Shown here piece after piece: positions 1-15,100 of a DNA stretch of 64,000 nucleotides. The notes under the pieces were generated by a model. The model saw only the letters and a program-made list of their open reading frames with translations, was not told the origin of the DNA and searched no databases. Source of the DNA: Aquimarina atlantica (GTDB taxonomy: Bacteria; Bacteroidota; Bacteroidia; Flavobacteriales; Flavobacteriaceae); contig NZ_AQRA01000010.1 of assembly GCF_000626715.1 (NCBI RefSeq), forward strand, positions 124,001-188,000. Reading direction: 5' to 3'. The translations under genes were made by a program, and so were the position numbers. The first letter of the stretch is position 1. Each line of letters opens with the position of its first letter.

Positions 1-111
1 AAACAGAAATCATTACTACCGTTTTGCTCTCACATTACATGTTATTAATTGTTCTTTTTGAGGTGAAGTAACTCTAAAAAATTCCTCAGCACTTGTGTAT
101 TAGCTCCAAGA
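1..111. other. Sequence downstream of PKS B, no gene resolved
   Basis: This is the short stretch after the PKS B stop codon. On the minus strand an ATG at 13-11 could open the next gene of the locus, but only four codons are inside the window and no convincing ribosome site precedes it. No terminator hairpin is visible, so the operon probably continues to the left. The missing trans-AT and HMG-synthase genes could be there (inference). Confidence 0.3.
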
Positions 112-3100
112 TCAATTTAGCTTTGCAGCTTCCTCTATTGAGATTTCATTATTCAAAACTTTCTCAATTACATCGTTATAAAAATTATCATCAAAGTATT
201 GATTTTGTATAGTATCCTGAGAAGTACTCTCTATTTTTTCTTCCAAAATTCTGGATGAGAATCCAAGCATTTGTACACATACATTTCCTTCTTGATCACA
301 CAGGTCCAGATCTAATTTAATAACTCTATCTCCCGGTTTACAATCCGGGGCATAACGTATCCAAACATACATCTTGGAAGTACACTTAGAAATTATACGT
401 ACGGATTCCAAAGCAAAAGGCAGTAATGGTCTGGCAGGTAAGTTGTTTATATCAACCATTAAGCCAATACATGCCTGAAGCGCACTATCCATGATACCCG
501 GATGCAAAATAAAATGATTAGGGTCATCTTTTGTTTTTATTGATAAAGTAAGTTTTGCCAAAAGTTGCTCATCTCCTTTATAAATAATAGATACACCTTG
601 ATGGGAAAGGCCATAATCCATTCCTATTTGTTTAAAGCTGGAATAAACCGTACGAGACTCAATACTGCCATCTTGCATTTGTGCTTTGAGTTGATTTATA
701 TCTCGTTTAATTGAAGTTTCATTATGTATTAAAACTGCTTGTCCCTGGCAATATATCCCCTCTTGTTGATTCTGTATTTTAGTATCAATACTATAAATTT
801 CAAAATCGATTTTTTCTTCTGTATTATTTCCTTCTTCACTAGTAAACAAACTAATGAAAGTTTGTTTATTCGTATTAACATACATTGGTTTTAGCCAGAC
901 TACATTTTGTAGTTCTACAATACATTTTTCCTCATAAATTGCTAAGGCATGATAAAATGCTGCTCTTGCCATTTCCAGATATGCTACTGCGGGTAATACT
1001 TTATATCCATTTACCTTATGATCTTTTAAGAAGAATTCCTGACCATCAAAAGTGGTGATATAGCATTGCTGGTTTAAATCAGAAATGTTTTGGTGTAATA
1101 AAGGGTGTATCATTGAAACTAATGTTTCTGATGCCTGTATACCTTCCTTATTTTTTGATGTATTTAACCAATACCTTTCTTTAGCAAAAGGGTATGAAGG
1201 CAAAGGGATTCGATTGACTTTTTCTCCTTCATATAACCTATACCAATCCAGTTTCAGACCTTTAATCCATAGATCTATTAAGCCTGACAACTTATTTTCA
1301 ATAATCCATTTATCAATAATTTGTTGTAGATCTGCATCAACGCCAAACAGGTTTTGAATATCATTATCTTGTTTAACTCTTCCGATCCAGGTATTCGTAA
1401 TGGTACGTTCTCCATTGATAAAGGCCTCCAGCTTTTTAACTAATTCTTCTATAGAATCTACAATGAATCCTAAACGTTCTTCCATTGCTTCCCTACCCAC
1501 CTGTAGAGTATATGCCAACTCTGTTAGATTTATAATTTCGGTTGACTGATTCTTTTCTTTTTGATTATTAATAAAATTCAGCAAATCAGTAGCCCTTTGC
1601 AATAATTGCTCCTGGGTTCTGGCAGAAATTGGAATAATAACAGGATTATTCTTGCTAATTATCTTTTGCTCTTCAGGATACAAATATTCCTTTACTACAA
1701 TATGTGCATTGGTTCCACTATGTCCGAAAGAATTTATAGCTGCCATTCGAGGTGTTCTTTCTAATGGTCTCCAATCAAGGACTTCTGTATTGATATAGAA
1801 AGGTGAATCTGTAAATTCAATCAGGGGATTCATAGTTTTAAAATTCAACAACTTAGGAATCTTATTCTTTTGTAAGGATAACAAAACCTTTATTAAACCA
1901 ATAACACCTGCCGCGGCCGCCGCGTGACCAACATAAGATTTGGCACTACCAACAGCACAAAATTCTTTTTTCTCAGTAAAGTTCCTGAAAGCTCTTACCA
2001 AAGCATTTGTTTCTATAGGATCCCCCAGCTTAGTTCCGGTACCATGTGCTTCTACATAATTGATTTTTTCCGGATCGATATTAAATTTGTTATAAATATC
2101 TACGATAAGTTTTTCCTGCGCAGCTCCATTAGGAGCTGTTATACCATTACTTGCCCCATCCTGATTAATTCCTGATCCTGAAATAATTCCATAAATTTTA
2201 TCTCCGGATTTCACCGCATCTTCCAGGCGTTTCAATACAACAATACCAACTCCTTCTGACATGATAGTACCATCGGCAGTCTGATCAAAGGTAAAACATC
2301 GACCTTTTGGTGATAGCATCTCAATTTTATCCAGTCGAATTAATACATTCTGATCCAAACAAGCATTTACTCCTCCCGCCAGGGCCACATCTGTTTCCTT
2401 ATTTCTTAAACTTTCGCATGCCAAATGCAAGGCTACGGCTGAAGATGAACAACCGGTATTAACCACAAAAGAAGGACCATTCAGGTTTAAAATATAGGAT
2501 AATCGAGAAGCTATAATAGCATCAGAATATCCTGTAAAAGTATCTCCCGTATATCCAGTGGGTTCAGCACCAATATATATTCCGGTTTGAGTTTCTGAAA
2601 AATCCCGAGGATTGTACCCTGCATTTTCAATTGCTTTCCAGCTTTCTTGCAGCACCAATCGCTGATGAGGATTCATAGATTCTGCTTCTTTAGGAGAAAT
2701 ATTGAAAAACAACGGATCAAAACAATCTCTTTCTTCTAAGATTCCTCCCCATTTACATCGGGTTTTACCTGGCTGTTTTGTGGTACTAAAATAATTGCTT
2801 TGATCCAAGTAAGAATCCGGAAGCTCACTCACACCATCAATTCCATTCTCCAAATTGTTCCAAAATTCTTCAATGTTATCTGCTTTAGGGAACATTCCGG
2901 AGATTCCTACCACTGCAATTTCAGATAAGTTTGGATTCGTTTGTTCCGAAGATAATTCTGAAAAAGAGTTTTTATTAATTTGGAATCTATTTCCCGTTAA
3001 ATTAAAAGGTATAACAGTTTCCTTATTGTTATGACTTTTTGATAGTTCTTCCGGGTCTTCTATGGCTAAAACATCTTGTTGTTGTTCTACAGGTAATTTT

Positions 3101-6100
3101 ATTTTTTCCTTATATGTATTGACAATATGTTTCTCTAAGCGGTTTACCGAAGAATGCTCAAAGATGATTGCTGTATTTAAGGTAATAGCAAGAGCTTCAT
3201 TAATTTGATTGATAAAACTTACTCCAAGTATTGAATCTATCCCATAGTCTGAAAAGGCAATATTGTGATCGATACTTGTTAGAGAAATTTTCAAAGTTTT
3301 TGACAGGCTATCCAAAATTACCCCTCGAGTATATTCTGAAATATTTTGTGAAGGTTTTGGGCTTAAACCAGAGCTTTTTAAAGGTCTTGATATCTTCTTT
3401 TTAGGTTGTTCCGGTTTGTTTTTCCCCGAAACAGGTATATGAGAAAGTCCTTTCTGTTTTTGTATTTTAAATGTTTTACGTCTTACTACACCATTACTTT
3501 GAGCCAAAACTATCTGTTGTCCCAGACTATGTGTTTCCTCGGCTGGGAAAATAACCTTTTGGAAACCTTCTTCTTCCAAAATTTTCTGCCATCCTTCAGG
3601 TGTTACTCCAGGGCTTCCTTCCATCCTTACCTCAGCATCTTTGAAAAGCCACCATCCATCCAATAATCCGAAAGTAAGATGATTAAAAAGTGCCGGAGTA
3701 CTTAATTCATTGATAAATAAATATCCATCAGAATTCAGTATAGCTTTTGCATTACATAAGGTTTGTCGGATGTCGCTTGTTGCATGCAACACATTAGTTG
3801 CTATTACAAGGTCATATGAACCTGCTTCAATTCCCTGGTCTTCTATTGGTTGTTCTATATCCAATCGCTGACAACGTACGTAAGGATTGTCTGGTACATA
3901 TTTTTCTTCTGCATGAAAAAAGAAAACCTTTGAAAGATCTGTGTAGCAATATTCATCTATAGAAGTTTTGAAGGGCTTTAATTTTGAAAAAACTATCGCT
4001 GATGTTCCTCCCGTTCCTGCTCCAATCTCCAATATTCTAAGTTTTGCTTCCGGATCAAATTCCAATTTTTGTTGTACATACGTAGCAACTGCATTAGCTA
4101 TTATTTCATTAAAGGTATCTGATTTTAAGTTGTTTTTATATACCCCTTCAACTTTTTCCATAGAAGCATTCGGAAATATTATATCTGTCGCTAAAACTTT
4201 ACCAGTTAAAATCTCTGGTAATCTTTCCAGACAATTATCAACAAGTGTTATCCATGCTCTCTGATCAGGGTTTTGTATGTGTTTTTCTTTTTCTACTTCC
4301 CACTTATTCCATACTTCCTCTACATTCTTCTTTTTCAGGTAGCTGATAGTCCCTTTTTTAAACTTAACATATCCGTTTTGATTAAACCTTTTAAAACAGT
4401 TATCCCACCAGGAAGCATATTTATCTATAATCCCACATTGTTTCCTTACATCAGAAATTTTAAGGAATTTTTCCTGATTATTTGATTGTATCAACTGTTC
4501 TATTTGGCAATATAACATTTGAAGTAGCCTATCTTCGAGTTCGCTTTTTTCTTCAGCCGCTTTTAGTTGATTTATTTTTTCTTGTGGAATTTCAATGTCC
4601 TGTGCAGACAGTTCTATTGAAGGTAATACTGATTTTTTTTCATAAGAAATGAACTCTTTTTGGTTGCAATTCATTAATTCCTTTATAGGTTCTGATGCTT
4701 TCATACATAAAACCTGACGAATTCTTCCATTGCGCAGTTCCGTGATAAATTGTTCGAAACATGTGTAACCTTCATCGTCTTCAAGGGCTTTAAAATTATC
4801 TGTCAAAATTTCCTCATTACCTTCTTTCATTGTATCCAATGAGGATTTCCAGAATCCCCAGTTTATAATTCCTATCGGAAATTTTGACTCTTTTCTTACT
4901 GATTGCACCAGACTATCGGCATATGTTATTCCACTAGCGTAAGCAGACAGTTTGGATGCTCCTGAAAAAGAATAGGCTTGTCCTGATGAAAAATAACACA
5001 TGAAATCCAGTGCCTCTTTTTTCAGGGCCGTATAGAAAACCCAACTCCCCTGAGCTTTCAGGTCAAAAATGGAACTAAATTCTTTTTCTGTAGTTTGATC
5101 TAAGGAATTTTCAAAATTGAAGACCATTCCTGAAAAAATAGCTCCATTAATAGTAGTGTATTTTTGTTTTATGGAGGACATAGCTTCCTTCATAGCTTCC
5201 AGGTTTGTTACATCTGCTTGCAAGTACTCTAAATTACCTTTGTATTCATCAAAGGATTGCATAGCAGTTTTCACCTTTTCGGAGGTTATTTCGCTTCTTC
5301 CTATCCATACTACAGAAGCTTCATATTTTTCTATCAATTGATGAGTAATAATCTTTCCTACAGTACCGCTCCCTCCAATAATCAGATAGACACCATTTTG
5401 ACGAATTGCAGTTATATCCTGTTTATTCCAGTTTAACTTATATAGTTTCTGTTGGTATCTTTTTCCAGATCTGATCTTAAATACTTCTCCTCTATCCGAA
5501 GGAGGTTCTTGTAGAGTCATTTGTAGTAATTGAGCCTGGTCTTTTGCCGTCTCTAAATCTTTTGCAGATACATCTAAATTTCTAATACGGAATTGATAAC
5601 TCCCTTGTGCAAGGGAATAGGCTAAACCTGTAATTCCTGCTCCATTAAATTGATTTGCCTCTGTATGATGGATCTTATGTGTATCCAATGTTAATACATA
5701 AGTTTCAATTTTTTCGTTAATGCTATTTTCCTGTTTAAGGAATTTGATAAGACGTAAAAACTGGATCTCTTGCGCCTCGTAATTTTGCTTTAATTTTGTT
5801 TGATTAATTGGTTGAGAAAATTTCTTTTCAAGAGAAAGGAAATACAAGATATCTATCGCACCCATATTTTGTAAACAGGTTTGAAAACCTTTAGGGTCGT
5901 GTATTCCACATTGCCATTCTTTATCTGACACCTTTACTGTTTTATCTGAAATCCTAATAACAAAAATTTCATTTCCTTTATTCCGGTTATAATATTTTTG
6001 TATTTCTTCTTCAAATCCTGAGGTATTTCCACTACATACGACCAATATGTTTTTATGAGTTGTTTCAATTCTTGATGGTTCAACAGGTTGTTCTTCCCAT

Positions 6101-9100
6101 TGCGGTTGATAACTAAGATCATCCCAATTCAGGTCATCTGCTATCATAGATGTCTTGCTATAAAGAGATAAAAACTCAGAAGTTTTTATCAACTCTAAAC
6201 CTCTCATAATAACAATAATCTTACCGTTTGCATCACATAGATCAATATCTAGTTTTATAAAATTGTTTTGGGACTCTTCTTTTGATACTATTCTAATCCA
6301 GGCAAACATTTCCTCTGTATAAGGAGCAATCACCATCAGAGTTTCCAGGGTTAAGGGCATCAATGCTTTTGTTCCTGAAGATAGCATTGTACTCGCTTGT
6401 AAAACACCTTCAATTATCCCCGGATGTAAGACATATTTTTTATGCTCTGTAAATGGTAATACAAGTTTTGTCAATATTTGTCCATCCTCAAAGTAAATTT
6501 CATCAAGAACCTGAAAAGATTTCTCATAGTTTACTTCATCCTTTTTTAAAGTATTATATATACCGGATATTTCTATCTCTTCTGTTTTGATTTGTTTTTT
6601 AAGTTCTGAAATATTCAATTTTGGGATTTCAGGTTTTGTTATTAGTGTTGCATTTCCAACACAATAAGTTTCCTGAGTTTCTTTCTCTTGATTTTTTATT
6701 TCATATAGAATTCTGTTATCATTGGCTACCGATAATGAAATCCCTATATTTTTATCTTTATCAATCAGACATGGCACTCTCCACTCTATATTATTTAATT
6801 CTATAGCCATAGAGTTTTCTATAGAAGGTACAGCCTCTTCGACCGCTGTTCTTGCCATTTCCAGGTATACCCCTGCTGTAATTATTGTATTCTCCTGATA
6901 TCGATACCCAGCGATAATAGGCTGTTCTACGCTAAAAGTTGAACTATAATTTTGTTCAATAAGATTTGAGGTATTATGATGTATTAATGGATGGATGCTA
7001 TTACCAGCTATTTTCGAATATTTTTGAGAAATATCCGTCCAATAACGATCTTGTGCAAAAGGGTAAGCAGGTAATGCAATGCGTTTGGGCAGGTTTTCTC
7101 CATAGAATTTTTTCCAATCGATACTCAAGCCTTTCACCCATAACTCCATCAGTTTGTACAGTTTTCTTCTGACAATCCATTTTTCAATTGCTTCTTTCAT
7201 ATCATCATCTCCATTGATGATATTCATATCTTCCTGATCTTGTTTTACTTTACCGAAAAAGACTCCTTCTATTGTTTCCGAACCTTCTAGATATGCTTCA
7301 AGTTTTTCGATTAATTGATACTTCGTATTCACCAGGATCCCTAGTCTTTCATCAAACTCTTCTTTACAAACCTGAAGACTATATGCTAAATCCGGTAATT
7401 CGAAAGTGTCTGTGGATATTGAGATCATATCCAGCAAATCCTGAGTTTTTTGATGCAACTGCTCTTCTGTTCTTGCAGAAAGTAGGATCATTACCTTTTC
7501 GTCATTTATCTCGGTAGGAGAAGTGTATTTACTCTCTTCAGAAACCAAAAATTCTTCTATTACCACATGTGCATTGGTACCACTTCTTCCAAAAGAACTG
7601 ACAGCTCCTATATAAGGGTTACCTTGATCTCTGTTCCATTCTCTTGTCTCTTTGTTGATAAAGAAAGGGCTATCTTTCCAGTTTATATAATCGTTTTCTT
7701 CTGTACAGTTGAGACTTGCAGGTATTTGACGATGTTGCATTGCTTTCAGTAGGTTAACTACACTTACCAATCCCGATGCTGCCAATGTATGTCCTATATT
7801 ACTTTTGCAACTGGTTAATGCACAATACCCTTGTTGTGTAATGGAATTTTGGTTTCCTTTTAGTTTTTTGAAAGCTTTGGCCAATGCATTTATTTCAACC
7901 GGATCACCTAACTTAGTTCCAGTACCGTGAGTAACAATGTATGAGAGATCATTTATGTTGATTTGATGATCAGTATAGATTTTCTCAATTAATGCAGCTT
8001 GTCTATCTCCATTCGGAGCTGTAACCCCATTTGTCTTTCCGTCAAAGTTAATTCCGCTAGCTTTAATAGTACCATAGATTGTATCATTTTCTGCGATAGC
8101 AGCGGATAGTGGTTTCAGCATTAGAACTACTACAGATTCTCCTACTCCAATACCTTTGGCATTTTTTGAAAACGTATGACAACGTCCATCTTCCGAGAGC
8201 ATACCTGCATCACTCATCATCACGTAACTTTCCGGAGAAAGTAATAATGAAACTCCAGCAACAATGGCTGCTTTACATTCTCCCAAACGTAAACTGGAAA
8301 CTGCCTGATGGAGTGCTACTAATCCTGAAGAGCAAGCTGTATTCGTAGCTATAGTAGGCCCTTGAAGATCCAAAAAGTAAGAAAGTCTTGAGCTTATCAT
8401 TGCATTACCGGTAGTAGTTATTCCCTGTTTCCCGGTAATTTGATCGTATTGCCCTTCTTCCATTCCTACAAAAACCCCTATTCTTTCTCCTTTGATATCT
8501 TTTGGGGATATTCTGGCATCTTCAATAGCTTTATAGGTTTCTATCAGTAACAAACGTTCTGCCGGATCCATATACTCAGCTTCACGAGGTGAAATTCCAA
8601 AAAACAAAGGGTCAAACTCATCAACTCCAGGAATAAAACCTCCTTTATTAGTTGTTATCTTATTATTGTTATTTCCCCGTGTTATGTAATAATCACTCCA
8701 ATCCCACCTGTTTGCAGGTATTTCGGTAATGGCATCTTTGCCTTCTGCGAGTATTGACCAAAGTTGATCTACTGTTTGTGCTTGTGGAAAACGTCCTGAC
8801 ATTCCCACCACGGCAATAGGTTCGCTATTAGATAAAACTGAGTGTTTCGAATAAAACTGCGAAGGAAACGACTTGTCAGTTTTTTTATTAACTCTCTTAT
8901 AATCAGTATTTTTGGATTCGGTAATGTAAAAATCGTTTATCTGATCAACATACTCCTCCAGAATATAGTCTGTTAATTTTTGAATTGTAGTTGCACTAAA
9001 GAATACTGCTGGTGTTATTTCTACTCCAAAATAAGTCGTTAACCTGGTGGCCAATTTGCTTAAACTAATGGAGTCGAAACCATATTCTGTAAGGTTTTTA

Positions 9101-12100
9101 TCTATTCTTAATTGACCAGGGTTGATTTTGGTCAGATTTGCTATTTGTTGTTTTAGATCATTGGTTACATACTCTTTTATGGAAATTCCATGATCGTAAA
9201 GTTTCTTTTTATTTTCTCCAAGGTCGTTTGTGTTAGTCAATACATTTTCTATTCTGTGTAGTTGCTCTGTATCGTACAAACGATTTAAAACCTGCTCTAT
9301 CCTTGATGGTTTACCTAACATAACCAAGGTTTGCAGTTTATCTGTTTTTAACAAATCCTGCCATAAAGCTATTCCCCGAGATGTTTTTAAAGGTTCCTGC
9401 CCACTACTTTTTAAATAAAAAGAAGCCTGTTCTGCATCACTGGTTCCCATTCCTCCTTCTTCCCATAATGGCCAATTGATCACCATAGTCTTACTTCCTA
9501 TCCCTTCTTTTTGCTCTCTATAAAAACTATACGCCATTTGGAAACGACTTGCAATGGAATAATCACAAGACCCAAAATCTCCTAAGAAAGCTGATACTGA
9601 AGAAAAATAACAGATAAAATCCAAAGAAGACTGATCTAATATCTTATCGAGCATAATAGTCCCTAAGGTTTTGGGGTAAAGTGTAGTTTTAATATCGTCT
9701 GTTGATCTCTGATCAAACGGTTGGGAAGAAGCCACTCCTGCCGCATGAATAATCCCCGAAACCTCAAAAGGTAGTTGTGATCGCAATGCCAACATCGCTT
9801 CTTCATTACTTACATCAACCGAACGATAATATACCTGTCCTGCTCCCGCATTTTTTATTATTTCAATTTGCTCTTCAATTACTGAAGATATTGGAGATCT
9901 ACCAATCAGTAGTAAATTTGCCTGGTAATTTTCTGCCAAAAAATGAGCGAATTGTAAACCTAGTTTTCCACATCCTCCGGTAATTAAATAATTCCCTTTT
10001 TGTTTAAGAACTGATTCGTTGGTTATTTTGCCCGGTTCGAAAGGTCGTAAAGACAACTTATGTCTTTGATCATTTTTATACCATACTATCCCATTACTCT
10101 GTAATGTTTCAGTCATCAACTCGATTGGATAAATCGGTGAATTGATATAAAACAGTGATAATTCTGTATTTGGTAAAAGGAGTTTTAAGGATCTTTCAAA
10201 GCCAATCCAGGAATAATCCCAACAGGTACTTATTTCCTGTATATCATAATGTCCAACAAGTGTTATTTTATCAACAGGTAAAGCAGATGATCTGATCATT
10301 TTAAACAGATCAAATAATCTGTAAACACCTTCTTCTCCCATGTCTTTTGCCCATAAATAAAGAATGTGTATTGGTTTGTGCTCCTGATGGTTCACAACAG
10401 CAAGTATTTTTTCTATATCTGCTGTATTCTCCGGACTACATTTATATAATTGAGATGTGGCTCTTTGATAGCGATCAGACTGTTCTACAACTATAATCTC
10501 GGGTCCGTTTTCTGGTATTTCTTTTGCCAGCATTTTGCTGAACTCATTATCAGCAAAAACTATAGTTGAGTGATTTCTTTTCTTTATTGGAGTAATTGTA
10601 TGTTGTTCCTTTTTCCAATATTCGTCAAAAAATAGTGTCTGAGTTATCTCTTGTTCAGCTACTGGTTCTATGCTGTTTTTGCTCTCATTCTCCTCAATCC
10701 AATATCGCTCTTTGGTAAAAGGATAGAGTGGTAATTCAATACGTCTGGGTTTAATTTCTCCATACAATTTATTCCAATCCAGGTTATAGCCCTGAACCCA
10801 TAAATTAACCAGATTGGATAACTTTTTCTGCTGTATCCATTTATCTATCGTTTCTTGTAAATCTGTATCTTTTGAAAATAATGAAATTGTATTTTCATTA
10901 TTTTCTGTTTTTCCTACAAATACATCCTGAACTTGTTTTTTACCATCAATAAATTCTTTCAGTTTTTCTACCAACTGATCCTGAGTATTTGCTACTACTC
11001 CCAAGCGGTATTCCATTTCCATTCTTCCAACTTGCATCGTATATGCTATCCGATCAAGGTCGCAAGATTGTTTTTGTTTATTTACATACTCCAGTATGTC
11101 AACAGCTTTTTGTGTTAACTGTTCTTCTGTTTTTGCAGATAAAGGGAAAATATAGCCTGTATGATTATTTTTTGAATTTAGAGTGTTAGTATCTCCGGAA
11201 TTATATTCGGATATGACCATATGAGCATTAGTACCACTGAATCCAAACGAGCTAATTGCCGCTTGTCGTTGTTGATTTTGGTCTATGGACCAATCTTTGA
11301 GCTGAGTATTAACATAAAATGGACTGTTATCTATATTGATATGCTCATTCAGGTTTTCGAAATTAATAGTTGGAGGTAACTTTTTATATTTCAATGACAT
11401 CAAAAGCTTGATTACCCCAGCGACGCCTGCAGCCATTAAACAATGACCAATATTACTTTTGACAGAACCAATTGCACAATATTCTTTTTCTGAAGTATAT
11501 CTTTTAAAGGATTCTACTAAAGCTTCTACTTCAATTGGATCTCCCAATTTAGTTCCTGTCCCGTGTGCCTCAACCAACTGGATAGAGGATGGATCTATTT
11601 TGTGGTTATTATAAACTTCCTGTTGTAGCTTTGATTGGGCTTCAGTATTCGGTGCTGTAATCCCGTTTGTCTTTCCATCCTGGTTAATACCCCAACCTTT
11701 GATCACTCCCAGAATATTATCTCCATCTCTTTCGGCATCTTCAAGTCGTTTTAGCATAACAACTCCAACCCCTTCGCCCGGAACAAAACCATTGGCTTTT
11801 TGATCGAAGGTATGGCATTTGCCATCTGCTGATAACATCCCCATTTGAGAAGTCTTGATATGCATGTCTGCTCCCGCACCCACGTACACACCCCCTGCCA
11901 ACATAAGATCACTCTGACCTAAAATTAATGAATCACAAGCATTAGCAATCGCTACCAATGAGGAAGAGCAAGCTGTATCAATTGTTAAACTAGGGCCTTG
12001 CAGGTTTAAAAAATAGGATATCCTTGCTGCCAGTATCGAATTATTTCCTCCTGTAAAACCGTAAGCACTTGTTCGTATATGATCGGATAACAAATGATAG

Positions 12101-15100
12101 TCTCCTTGTCCACAACCAACAAACACGCCGCATTTACTTTTCTCTAATAATTGAGCATTATAACCCGCATTTTCTATGGCATGCCAGCAAGTTTGTAGAA
12201 ACAGCCTTTGCTGTGGATCCATACATTCTGCTTCGGATGGTGAAATATTAAAAAATAAAGGATCAAAAAGGTCATATTCTTCAAGTGCACCCATCCATTT
12301 ACTATACGTTTTTCCAGGGGTAGCTTCTCCATCGTGATAGTATTTTGAAATATCCCATCGTTGTTGGGAAATTTCACTGATGCAGTTCTTTCCTTCTGCT
12401 ATATTACTCCAAAAGGTTTCTACATCATTTGCCATAGGAAACTGACCTGCCATACCAATAATGGCTATGGATTGTAGTTGATCGTTTGATTTTGCCTCCT
12501 GTTTTTTTATAGATACTTCTGATTTTGAAGCAATTTCTCTTTGATCTGATGATAAAACATCTATATCCCGAGGTTTTATTGGTGTATCGATAACAGGTAT
12601 TACTTCCTTCTGAACAGGTAATACTCCTAACTTCTTCATTTCTTCTTTAACAAAACCACTAAATTCTATAAGGTTTGGATAACTATATATTTTGGTTGCG
12701 TTAATAGAAATCTTATATTTTTCATTGATCTTTCTAATCCAGGTTACTCCAATGATTGAATCTAAACCAAGATCCACAAACTGGCTGTCTTCTTCAATCT
12801 CTTCTTCTTCCATATGTAGTTCCTGAGCCAACAAGGTTTTGAGATTGGTTTTAATCATTGGTAATACATCAGCCGCTTGCTGTTGTTGTTTTTCAGCAAT
12901 CCCTAAAACAGGTTTTTCCTCAAGGGATGTATATTCCTGAGCATCTTCTGAAGTATTATTGAAATTACCTTCAATGCGTTCCAGGGTATCTGATCGTCCT
13001 ACAAAAGTCTTCTCATGCATAGCTAGTTCCAAGGTATACGTATCTTCCAAACGATCTTTGATATAAGAGGTCATTTGATTCTTGAACGCAATTAAGCTAC
13101 TTCTCGAATTACGAGTTAGCTCTTTTGCCAATGTAAATGCAAACTCACTTATCTCTTTACGTGACACTACTGGTAAGGGTATTCCTTTTTGTTTTAGTAT
13201 CTGACCAGGATATTCAGTCCCTGTCAGTAGAGTCCCACGAGCAAGATCGTACCCAATGCGATTAGGAAAAATCAATGTTGAACCTGCTCCCGGTGTAAAA
13301 CCATAATTCATATAAGGACTTACATAATGACTCTCTTTACTCAAGATGGGGAAATCACTGAACATACCCATTGACCAGCCTGCTCCAATACCATGACCTT
13401 GCATCGCTGCAATCACCGGAATATTACAGTCCATAGCTAAGTGATATATTGCAGTGTCAGTAAATTTAATTTTACCTTCCTGAATATCTAGTAGCATTTC
13501 TTTGGTTCCTCCGGAGATGAAATAACTATCATACCCTGTCAATACCACTACTTTATAGATTGAAGACTCTTCTATATGATCAAAAACCTCTATCATACCT
13601 TCCATGAAGGCATCTGAAAACATATTCCTCGCCTCCCGGTCTTCCATAATGATCTCGACAATACCCTCAGGATGTAAAATAGCTTTGATTACTTCTGATT
13701 GTAAGGCTATTCTTGTTGGTTCCTCTGGAAATGTCGTGGATCCTTCTTCATTTATAACCCATAATGGTGACTCGTCTAGTACCGATCCTATCAATGATCC
13801 CTGGGCCTTTCTCCAGGTTTTTATAACTGCAATAGGTAACGATGACCAGTATCCTGCCTGGTCTAAGGCCTCGGTAATAGGATCTGCCGAAACCACTACA
13901 GAACCAACCTCTTGTTGTAACTCTAATCCACTATACTCCCTACCTGTTAACAGTACCTCCTGGGCCATATAATCTCCTAACCCACGAACAAAAAACGGAA
14001 GCGATATCCTACCCAATTCTGAAACTCCAACCAGACCCAAAGCACAATACATACCTTCGCTATGATAGATACACATATCACAACACTCACCCAGTAGCCA
14101 ACCCAGATCTGTAGCATTGCCTTCAAAAACTCCAATAACAGGAACAGAAGCTTTAATCAATAAATCTTGAAGTTGTTTGATTTCCTCTACTGAACTTGAT
14201 AAATCAGATACGCTTAAAAAATCTTTAGCAGCACTACTAAGAACAATTACCTTATAAGTCGATCTATTTTCTATCTGGTTTAAAATATCTTCTAAACCTG
14301 AAATTAAAGTCTTTAACTTATAGTTTTTACTACCCGTATCTATTCGAATACTTAACACTCCTGATATCGGAATATCTAATTGTAAATATTTGGATCGGGT
14401 GGTTACCCTATTATCAGACCCTGTAAATTCTTCTGTACTAAAGATATTTACCTGTAATAATCCTGCTACTTGCTTTTCTAGATTACGACCAAGATGTTGT
14501 TTTAATAAACCAAGAGAAGTTACAGGCTTCTCACTCAAGGATCGGGATAGATCCTCTACATACTGGTCAACTTCATTAGAAGCTACAATCGGAATACTCC
14601 AACCTCTTTTCTTCAAAGAAGCACCTGTACATACTCCAAAACGATATAAAAAATCCCTGGATAATACAGCGCCAAAACGCTCGGTAAATAACGATTCCTC
14701 TTCCTTAGTAGGAAATAGTCCTTCTTCAGTGTCGGTATATCCATAGCGAGATTCCTTACTACAAACCATAAAATCACATAAGGCTCCAAGCAAGAAACCT
14801 GCTCCCTTTGCATCTCCCTGCATCTCTGCTATTATTGGATAAGGAAAAGATGCGACTGCATTGTAAAGCCCCTGAGCTAAACACTCATTATAAGAGTCAC
14901 GACCTCCCTGAAGGAAAGTTTTAGTCGTTCCTCTTATTATCAAAACTTTTAATCCCTGAAGATCTTTTACATAATCAAAGCTATGTACCAAATCTCCTAT
15001 AAGTTCTTCTGAAAGAAAATTATCCTGTTCTGTATCTATCTCAAGACTGTAAACACCCTGACTTCGATTATATAATTTTATATCAGAGATTGTCTTTGAT

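Noticed and set aside
13604..13972. Plus-strand ORFs of 100-120 codons opposite the ECH block (also near 14390)
   Set aside because: They lie antisense inside a strongly supported PKS frame and show no domain features; they are shadows of that frame.
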